In this document: positions 51,701 to 58,744 of the stretch, piece by piece | How the letters are laid out: each line of letters starts with the position of its first letter | Numbering within the stretch: the first letter of the stretch is position 1 | Origin: Acidobacteriaceae bacterium | GTDB lineage: Bacteria; Acidobacteriota; Terriglobia; Terriglobales; Acidobacteriaceae | Assembly: GCA_030038195.1 (NCBI GenBank) | Contig: JASHPJ010000040.1 | Coordinates: 30,533 to 94,532, forward strand | DNA: 64,000 nucleotides | Direction: 5' to 3' | Notes under the pieces: model-generated | The model's database searches: none | The model's input: only the letters and a program-made list of their open reading frames with translations | What the model was told of the DNA's origin: nothing | Position numbers and translations under genes: made by a program

Positions 51701-52572
51701 TTGCCGAGATGGAGACGCAGCTCAAAACCGGCCGCATTGCGCTCGACCAGTTGCGCGAGAGCCGTGCCGCGCGCTCGAGCGAACGGGCCAAGCTGAAGGC
51801 CGATCTGGAGCACCTGGAGGCAAGCTGCCTTGCGGAAGTGAATGTCGAGGCGGCGGTCCTGCGCGGCGACCGGGAGATCGTGCACCTGGCCGGCGAGGAA
51901 CTGGCTGCCGAAGAAGAGACCTGCCGCGGCCTGCGCCAGCGCATGGAGCAGATGGGCCCAGTAAACATGATGGCACTCGATGAGTACAAGGAGACGGCCG
52001 AGCGGCATGCGTTCCTGGAGACGCAGCGCAAAGACCTCATCGAATCCATCGAGAACACGCAGGAGACGATCAAGGAGATCGACCAGATTTCACGCACCAA
52101 GTTTGACGAGGCCTTTGCGCGAATCAACGAAAACTTCGGGCAGGTTTTCGCGCAGCTCTTCTACGGCGGCCACGCCTTTCTGCGGGTCACGGACGAGGAG
52201 AACCAGGCCGAGAGCGGACTGGACATCGTGGCTTCGCCCCCGGGCAAGAAGCTGCAGAACGTGCTGCTGCTCTCGGGCGGCGAAAAGGCTCTGACCGCGC
52301 TGGCGCTGCTGGTGGCCATCTTCCAGTTCCAGCCGAGCCCCTTCTGCGTGCTGGACGAGGTAGACGCTCCGCTGGACGAAACCAACGTGGGCCGTTTTGC
52401 AGAGCTGATGCGCACCTTGAGCAAGGAAACGCAGTTCCTCGTCGTCACCCACTCCAAGCGCATGATGCAGGCGGCAGACATCATCTACGGCGTAACGATG
52501 CAGGAGCCGGGCGTGTCGAAGGTGGTGAGCGTGCGGCTCGGGCACCACGAGCAGCAGCGGGCAACAGCATAA
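48760..52572 (+). CDS. smc: chromosome segregation protein SMC
   Basis: 1270 aa; [29 protein letters not shown], long coiled coils, central hinge, [42 protein letters not shown]. Confidence 0.96.
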   Translation: [1270 protein letters not shown]

Positions 52573-52602
52573 ACAGGTACAAGGCCGGCGGATGCAGTTG
52601 CC

Positions 52603-55029
52603 TTATTCTTCGCGCAGCGTCTGTGCGGGAGCAATGCCGGCCACGCGCAGGGCCGGAACGATGGTGGCAACCAGCGATACCACGGCGAAGACAGACACGA
52701 CGGAAAGAATCGTGAGCCCGTCGTAGACAGCTACGCCGTAAAGCACATTGCGTAAGACCCGCAGCACCCCGGCACACAAAACCAGGCCCAGGATGAGCCC
52801 ACATGCCGACGCCATGATGCCGGGGGTCCCGACATGAATCATGGCGCGGCGAATCGATGAGCCAAGGGCAATGCGAATGCCGATTTCGCGTGTCTTCTGC
52901 GCCACCACATTGGCCACGAGCGAAAAGATTCCGACCGCGCTCATCAGCAGCGCCAGCCCTGCCATGGCGCCCAGCAGCGCCACTTCAATGCGCTGCATCG
53001 CCAGAGTGCGCGCCAGCACGTCGCTCATGCTGTAGAAACCGGAGAAAGGCAGGCCCGGATCGACGCCGGCCATGGCGCGCTGCATCTGCTCCGTCAGTCC
53101 CTGCACCGGCCCCGCGACGCGCACAATCCAACTGGGCTGGAACCAGGTGTGAATAAGCGCGAGGTACTGCGGCTGCACCATCTGTGCAGCCGGAACGTAC
53201 ATCGTCTCTTCGGTCTGCAGCGGGCCGACCGGGTTGAGACCAGACAAAAGCTGGACATCGCCTACTACGCCCACGATGACGACGCCCTTGTTCAGCGTGC
53301 GTCCAACGGGGTTGGCGCCGTGATAAAACCTCTCGGCAAACGAGCGGTTGACAATGACGACCGGCTGCGTGTTGGGCCCGTCTGAGCTTGTGAATGCGCG
53401 TCCCGCGAGAAGCGGAATCCGGAGAGTTGCAAAATAGCCGGGCGTCACGTAGACAAAATCCGAGCCCACGTGCTCGCCGGCTTCCTTGCCGTCCGCGAGC
53501 GTTACCTGGTCGTTCAGAGTTCGCTCGAATGGAAGCGTGAGCCCAACGGCAGCGCTCTCCACACCGGGGATGCGAAGCATCGACGCGGTGCTTTCTGCGA
53601 GCAGCTTGCGAAATGCCGGCGGATCGCTGAAGCGCACATCGTTGAGCGAGGCCTTGGCCGTCATGACTCCCTGCGGCACAAACCCCGGCGGCAACGTTTC
53701 CAGATGGACAAGAGTGCGGATCAGCAGGCCTGAACCCGCCAGCAGAACAACGGTAAGCGCCACTTCACCGGCAATCAATGACTGCCGCAGACCCAGGCGC
53801 TCTGTGCTTGCCGCGCTGCGGCTTGCCAGCGCGGAGCGCAGATCGATCCTGTGCGTGGCAAGCGCCGGCAACATGCCAAACAGAATGCTGGTGAGTACGG
53901 AGACAATCAGCGTAAAGGCAAGCACCCGGCCATCGAGATGCACGCCGGCAACCGGCAGGAATCCAAGGGGCAGCATGGCCAGCAGACCGCGCAGCGCCAG
54001 GAAGCCCACGGCGATGCCAGCCACACCGCCGCCCACGGCGAGCACCAGGTTTTCCATCCAGAGCTGCCGCTCAATCTGCCATCGCGAGGCGCCCAGGGCC
54101 AGCCGTGTAGCAATGTCCGGCGTGCGCCGCAGCATGCGCACCAACGTAAGCCCGGCAAGATTGGCGCAGGCGATCAGCAGGATCAGTCCCGCGGCGAACA
54201 TCAGCGCCAACGCCTTGGGACGCAGCGTGGCAGTCTCGCCTTGCTGCAGCGACCGGGAGTAAAACGATATCCTCGCGGCGCTGTTTTCGTTCGCCAGCAG
54301 CGCCGCTTCTCCAGCCCAGGCGCGATTGATCTCCGCATCTGCCTGCCGCCAGTTGGCTCCGTCACGCAAACGGGTGATGACCTGGTAATTCGTGCCTCCG
54401 CCCTCGCCCTGCGTGCCGGGCTGCAGCGCCGTGTAAACGTCGGCATTTTGAGGCGTGGTTGCCGATTGTGGCAGAATGCCTACCACGGTGTACATCTCGC
54501 CCCGGAGATGGATCGCCTGCCCCACAATGCTGCCGTCGCTGCTGAAGATGTCGCGCCAGAGGCTGTAGCTCAAGATAGCGGCGTTGGGTCCGTGCGGCGT
54601 ATCCTCGGCTGCGGAAAAGCTGCGGCCGGCGGCCAGGTGGATACCCAGCACGTCAAAGTAGTGCTGCGAGACGCGCGCATCCTGCACATAGGCCACGCGC
54701 ACGCCGGCCTGAAGATTGACGCCCGCGGTTGAGCCGGAGACGGCCGAGATGAGCGAAGGCACATTGTCGCGCAGCAGCTCCCATTGCTCTCCATTGATTG
54801 CATGAAGCCCGTCATACGGTCTTTGCCTTTCGACGTGACGGAAGATCGTTCCCATGCGCTCCGGATGCGGATAGGGCAAACTTTCGAGCAGGAGCGCGTT
54901 CACGATCGAAAAGATGGCCGTATTTGCGCCGATAGCCAGAGACAGGGTAATCATAACGGCCGCGGTAAATCCCGGATTGCGGCGCAACTGCCGGATGGCA
55001 AATCGCAGATTCAGCGCAAATGTCCGCAT
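52603..55029 (-). CDS. ADOP-type (MacB/FtsX-like) permease without adjacent ATPase
   Basis: 808 aa; LNLRFAIRQLRRNPGFTAAVMITLSLAIGANTAIFSIVNALLLESLPYPHPERM; duplicated FtsX-type permease architecture. Confidence 0.9.
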   Translation of the reverse strand: MRTFALNLRFAIRQLRRNPGFTAAVMITLSLAIGANTAIFSIVNALLLESLPYPHPERMGTIFRHVERQRPYDGLHAINGEQWELLRDNVPSLISAVSGSTAGVNLQAGVRVAYVQDARVSQHYFDVLGIHLAAGRSFSAAEDTPHGPNAAILSYSLWRDIFSSDGSIVGQAIHLRGEMYTVVGILPQSATTPQNADVYTALQPGTQGEGGGTNYQVITRLRDGANWRQADAEINRAWAGEAALLANENSAARISFYSRSLQQGETATLRPKALALMFAAGLILLIACANLAGLTLVRMLRRTPDIATRLALGASRWQIERQLWMENLVLAVGGGVAGIAVGFLALRGLLAMLPLGFLPVAGVHLDGRVLAFTLIVSVLTSILFGMLPALATHRIDLRSALASRSAASTERLGLRQSLIAGEVALTVVLLAGSGLLIRTLVHLETLPPGFVPQGVMTAKASLNDVRFSDPPAFRKLLAESTASMLRIPGVESAAVGLTLPFERTLNDQVTLADGKEAGEHVGSDFVYVTPGYFATLRIPLLAGRAFTSSDGPNTQPVVIVNRSFAERFYHGANPVGRTLNKGVVIVGVVGDVQLLSGLNPVGPLQTEETMYVPAAQMVQPQYLALIHTWFQPSWIVRVAGPVQGLTEQMQRAMAGVDPGLPFSGFYSMSDVLARTLAMQRIEVALLGAMAGLALLMSAVGIFSLVANVVAQKTREIGIRIALGSSIRRAMIHVGTPGIMASACGLILGLVLCAGVLRVLRNVLYGVAVYDGLTILSVVSVFAVVSLVATIVPALRVAGIAPAQTLREE

Positions 55030-55454
55030 GGAAATTTACCCCTCCTGACTCAGGGTCGCACCGCCCGCACTGCGACCGAAGCCTGGCTTGGAGTCCGGTA
55101 CTGGCAAGGACGGCATCTTTGATGGAATTGCACATCGGATGCCAAAGTGTGGATTTCGATAAGCCCTCTTGAATGTGCCGGTCCCTCCCCGTTCCACATA
55201 ACCCTGACGATACACGCATGTCCGCTTTCGAACATGGATGTACGTGCACGGACAGGCACAGCCTGACGCGCACAGCCACGAACTGGAAACGGCGAGCAGG
55301 TTGAGGGTTCCTGAACGGAAGAGAAGACGGCTGAAACGATATCGGTTGCAGGCGATCCGGGGTCTCACCCGGCGCGTAAGGCCGAGTCCCGTGCTCTTCA
55401 AGGCCCGCAGGATATGTCCGTGCGGCGACAGGGCTGGAGCCGTTGCGGATCCAG

Positions 55455-55497
55455 ACGCAAAAAATCACCTCCGAAGGAAACCGTCACTTCGGAGGTG
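55455..55497 (-). terminator. rho-independent terminator of the ncRNA candidate
   Basis: Reverse strand CACCTCCGAAG-TGACGGTTTC-CTTCGGAGGTG followed by ATTTTTTG. Confidence 0.8.
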
Positions 55498-55643
55498 CTT
55501 GCAGTGGAACACAAGAATGGATTGCTCGGGAACCAGTAGCCGGCGCTGGAGGTCGGTAGCGCGCGACTACTGGTGGTCCCCGCACTAACGAAGCGAGCCG
55601 CGGCTTCCCCGTTCCACTGCTGCCTCGTGTCGCCCGGCTCAAA
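55455..55643 (-). ncRNA. structured RNA candidate, 6S RNA-like
   Basis: Closing stem GCAGTGGAAC/GTTCCACTGC (55501-55510 with 55611-55620), large internal bubble, inner stem GGGA..CCAGTAG/CTACTGG..TCCC, then terminator; candidate -10 CATATA at 55650-55655. No ORF. Confidence 0.55.
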
Positions 55644-55716
55644 GAGAGCTATATGACTTACGTGCCCTCCGAGCCCTGTTGACGAATTGAGTTTCGCTTA
55701 ATCGCAAATTGGCGTC

Positions 55717-55732
55717 CGTGATGGCCGTCACA
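55717..55732. promoter_or_regulatory. CRP/FNR-type dyad
   Basis: CGTGA-TGGCCG-TCACA (reverse strand TGTGACGGCCATCACG). Confidence 0.5.
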
Positions 55733-55834
55733 CATGTTTGGGTCACCTTCAAAAAAATACGCAGGAGCAGGATGCGCGTTCTTCGGGAGCTAAAAAAGCC
55801 CCATTGATTTTGTGCAGCCTGGTGTACGGGCTGA

Positions 55835-55976
55835 AGAGGTTGCTGAAAAAGTCCATTGGGCGTGAGAAGAATCCCGCAGCGGCTGAAGCCGACATTGCTA
55901 TGAAGCCTTTATGGCACGACTCAAAGTCGTTCCCTGACACTTCGTGCCTGTCGGGAAATATTTTTCAGCAAGCTCT
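55835..55976. repeat. MITE-like intergenic palindromic element
   Basis: AGAGGTTGCTGAAAAA ... TTTTTCAGCAAGCTCT (15/16 inverted match) enclosing CGGCTGAAGCCG and ACGACTCAAAGTCGT hairpins. Confidence 0.65.
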
Positions 55977-55983
55977 GAAGCCC

Positions 55984-56039
55984 GTACCATGCACTGAAGT
56001 CTGTACCAATCAGGCTGATGCTCGTACCATTCAAATTGA
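55984..56039. promoter_or_regulatory. three GTACCAT-type iterons upstream of purC
   Basis: GTACCATGCACTGA, GTACCAATCAGGCTGA, GTACCATTCAAATTGA at 55984, 56003 and 56024. Confidence 0.5.
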
Positions 56040-56127
56040 CCTACTGCCTGAGTGCGGGGTGCGTTGACAAAGCGCGCCTTCCGCCCGACAATCGGAGATT
56101 CAGTGTCCACGAGGAAATGGCGCATCT

Positions 56128-57021
56128 GTGACCGCTTTATTGACGACGAACCTGGGTGAAACGCCGCTGGTGGGCCGCGGTAAAGTGCGCGATCTGTACG
56201 CCGTGGGCGACGCGCTGCTGCTGGTGGCCACGGACCGCATCTCGGCTTTCGATCATGTGCTGGCGACCGGCATTCCGGGCAAGGGAAAGATTCTTACCGA
56301 GATCTCGCTCTTCTGGCTCGGGTTGCTGGCCGATCTTGTGCCCAGCCACCTGATCACGGCGGAGGTGAGCGAGTATCCGGCTGCGCTCAGGCCCTATGCC
56401 GATCAGCTCGCCGGTCGCTCGATGCTGGTAAAGCGGGCCATGATGTTTCCGGTGGAGTGTGTAGCGCGCGGCTACCTGGCGGGATCGGGGTGGAAAGAGT
56501 ATCGCGAGCGTGGCACGGTTTGCGGCATTTCCCTTCCCGGCGGGCTGCTGGACGGTTCGCGGCTGCCGGAGCCTGTCTTTACGCCGGCCACCAAGAGCCA
56601 GGATGGCGCACACGACGAGAACATCTCTTTCGAAGCTACGGAGGCGCTGATGGGCGCGCAGGACGCCGCCGAGCTGCGCCGGCTGACGCTGGCCCTCTAC
56701 CAGCGCGCCAGCCAGCACGCCGAGTCGCGCGGGCTGATTCTGGCCGACACGAAATTTGAGTTCGGCCGCACCGGGGAAGGCATTCTCCTTGCCGATGAAG
56801 TGCTTACGCCGGACTCCTCGCGCTACTGGGAAGCAGAGAGCTGGAAACCCGGAGGAGCGCAGCCTTCGTTCGACAAGCAGTACGTGCGCGACTATCTCGA
56901 GTCGATCCGCTGGAACAAGCAGGCGCCCGCGCCGGGCCTGCCGGACGAGGTGGTGGAGCGCACGCTGGGCAAGTACATGGAAGCCTTTCGCCGATTGACC
57001 GGACGCGGTATCCAACTGTAG
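56128..57021 (+). CDS. purC: phosphoribosylaminoimidazole-succinocarboxamide synthase
   Basis: 297 aa; LVGRGKVRDLYAVGDALLLVATDRISAFDHVL, VECVARGYLAGSGWKEY, GLILADTKFEFG. Confidence 0.95.
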   Translation: MTALLTTNLGETPLVGRGKVRDLYAVGDALLLVATDRISAFDHVLATGIPGKGKILTEISLFWLGLLADLVPSHLITAEVSEYPAALRPYADQLAGRSMLVKRAMMFPVECVARGYLAGSGWKEYRERGTVCGISLPGGLLDGSRLPEPVFTPATKSQDGAHDENISFEATEALMGAQDAAELRRLTLALYQRASQHAESRGLILADTKFEFGRTGEGILLADEVLTPDSSRYWEAESWKPGGAQPSFDKQYVRDYLESIRWNKQAPAPGLPDEVVERTLGKYMEAFRRLTGRGIQL

Positions 57022-57040
57022 TGCGTATACGGAGCGCATC

Positions 57041-57586
57041 ATGACCTGGATCGATTGGGCCATCGTGGCTGTTATGCTCGGATTTGTGATCGGCGGGCTG
57101 GCGCAGGGATTTTTCCGCACCGCCTGCTCGCTGATGGGGCTGATCGTTGGTCTCTCGCTGGCGGCATGGAATTACGGCCGCATCGCTGCAATCGTGACGC
57201 CGATAGTGAAGTTCGAGGCGATCGCCGACGCGATCGGATTCTTTTTCATCGCGATCGTGGTGCTGGCGCTGGCCAACCTGCTGGGCAACATGCTAGGCAA
57301 GGCGCTGCACTGGATGGGCCTGGGCTGCCTGGACATGCTGGCCGGCGGGGCGCTGGGATTCTTCCAGGGACTGATCTTCGTTTCGCTGTGCGTGCTGGTG
57401 GGCGTGGCGTTTTTCCCCGGTTCCGTATGGCTTACGCAGTCGCGGCTGCCCAGGCAGTTTTTTGGCGTGCTGCACTTGAGCACGCACATTACGCCGGGCG
57501 AGCTTGCCGACCGCGTGCGCGAGGGCTTCCACAAGATGGAACTGGAGGCACCGGATTGGGCGCATCCGAAAAACGGTGTATCGTGA
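57041..57586 (+). CDS. CvpA family membrane protein
   Basis: MTWIDWAIVAVMLGFVIGGLAQGFFRTACSLMGLIVGLSLA; CvpA topology. Confidence 0.85.
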   Translation: MTWIDWAIVAVMLGFVIGGLAQGFFRTACSLMGLIVGLSLAAWNYGRIAAIVTPIVKFEAIADAIGFFFIAIVVLALANLLGNMLGKALHWMGLGCLDMLAGGALGFFQGLIFVSLCVLVGVAFFPGSVWLTQSRLPRQFFGVLHLSTHITPGELADRVREGFHKMELEAPDWAHPKNGVS

Positions 57587-57640
57587 GGAGATGAGCCGGC
57601 GGAAGTTTGGGAACGCGCCCGGCGGCTTTGTAAATGGGTC

Positions 57641-57670
57641 TTGAATAAAACGGGGTTGACCCCGTATAAA
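57641..57670 (+). promoter_or_regulatory. promoter with operator palindrome, upstream of the Fis-like gene
   Basis: TTGAAT (57641-57646) N18 TATAAA (57665-57670); perfect palindrome ACGGGGT-TG-ACCCCGT (57650-57665) fills the spacer. Confidence 0.65.
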
Positions 57671-57778
57671 AGACAACACGAAACAGAGGGACCCGAGCTC
57701 CGAGACAGGCGATTTTCCCCGCGTCCGCCGCCCGTTCAGTTCGACTGTTTTACCTGGCTCCGAGGAGCGTGAACGAAA

Positions 57779-58174
57779 TTGAATCCTTCTATACCCAGCA
57801 ACCGCTTCAGCTCAAATACTCTTTCCACGGCAGCCGGCAGAACTCCATCCACGCCGGTTAAACTAAATCAGCGATTCGAGCACGAGGTGGACGTGAAACG
57901 AGAACTGGATAGCCTGGTGGCGCAGATGCACTCCAGCGGCATCCGCTATGAGGAAGCGGTACGGGAGTTCAAACGGCAGTATCTGCGCGAAGTGCTTGTA
58001 GCGCACCGTGGCAACCAGTGCAAGGCAGCCGAGGAGCTGGGCATGCACCGCAACACGCTGAGCCGGACCATGGCCGAGCTGGGGCTGGAACTGTCCGAAG
58101 TGCGGGCCGGGCTCAAGCGTCCGCCGCGCTCCGAGCGTCCAGTGTATGGAACGCTCCGCCAGGGCTATCGCTAA
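57779..58174 (+). CDS. Fis-type helix-turn-helix DNA-binding protein
   Basis: C-terminal FKRQYLREVLVAHRGNQCKAAEELGMHRNTLSRTMAELGLE (Fis-type HTH). Confidence 0.82.
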   Translation: MNPSIPSNRFSSNTLSTAAGRTPSTPVKLNQRFEHEVDVKRELDSLVAQMHSSGIRYEEAVREFKRQYLREVLVAHRGNQCKAAEELGMHRNTLSRTMAELGLELSEVRAGLKRPPRSERPVYGTLRQGYR

Positions 58175-58459
58175 GGAAGCTCTGATTCAGTCACTCACTC
58201 ATTCTTCAGGGGCTATTGACTCCTGCAAATGGAATGTCCTATGTCATGAGAAAGGCAACCGCAGATCCTTCGACTCTCCGCCGCGGCGGACTGCACGGGA
58301 CTTCGCTTAGGACGACAACCGGACATTCTTTATGCAGCAATCAATAAAACCCCACTGCTCATCTTACGGTACCCCTTCGACAAGCTCAGGGCAGGCTCGA
58401 AGCCGTGCCTTTTCAAAAACGGTGACTCAATCAGAAATGGTGACTGAATCAGAGCTTCC
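58175..58459. mobile_element. 285-bp MITE-like element with 20-bp perfect terminal inverted repeats
   Basis: GGAAGCTCTGATTCAGTCAC (58175-58194) and GTGACTGAATCAGAGCTTCC (58440-58459); no ORF; starts right after the TAA of the Fis-like gene. Confidence 0.78.
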
Positions 58460-58498
58460 CTGAAGCGCAGGCCCGCGGCCGGGCGTGACCGGCAATCT

Positions 58499-58744
58499 AT
58501 GATGCATTCCCGAACACAGAGCCAGGAACCGCGCGTCGCCGTCGCACCAGATTTCGAGTGGGACGGTCAGGACACGTATCTGTTCGACATTGACGGCCCG
58601 CTCGCCGCGGCGAGCCGCGACCGCATCCACATGGATTCGGTGGCCACGGGCAGATCCAGCTTCAACGCGCTGCTCCAGCACAAGCCGGAGGTCTGCGCCT
58701 CCTCACTGGCCGACCTGCTGGCCGTTAGGCGGGCTGAGCCATGA
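58499..58744 (+). CDS. small ORF with HAD motif-I-like segment (DTYLFDIDGPL)
   Basis: 81 aa; ATGA overlap with the secretin gene suggests translational coupling. Confidence 0.5.
   Translation: MMHSRTQSQEPRVAVAPDFEWDGQDTYLFDIDGPLAAASRDRIHMDSVATGRSSFNALLQHKPEVCASSLADLLAVRRAEP

Noticed and set aside
50877-52127. 416-aa Ser/Arg/Ala-rich ORF opposite smc
   Set aside because: Mirror of the coiled-coil coding sequence; low-complexity composition.
55036-55401. 121-aa minus-strand ORF upstream of the ADOP gene
   Set aside because: No recognisable motif, Cys/Arg-rich, poor start context; likely non-coding leader.
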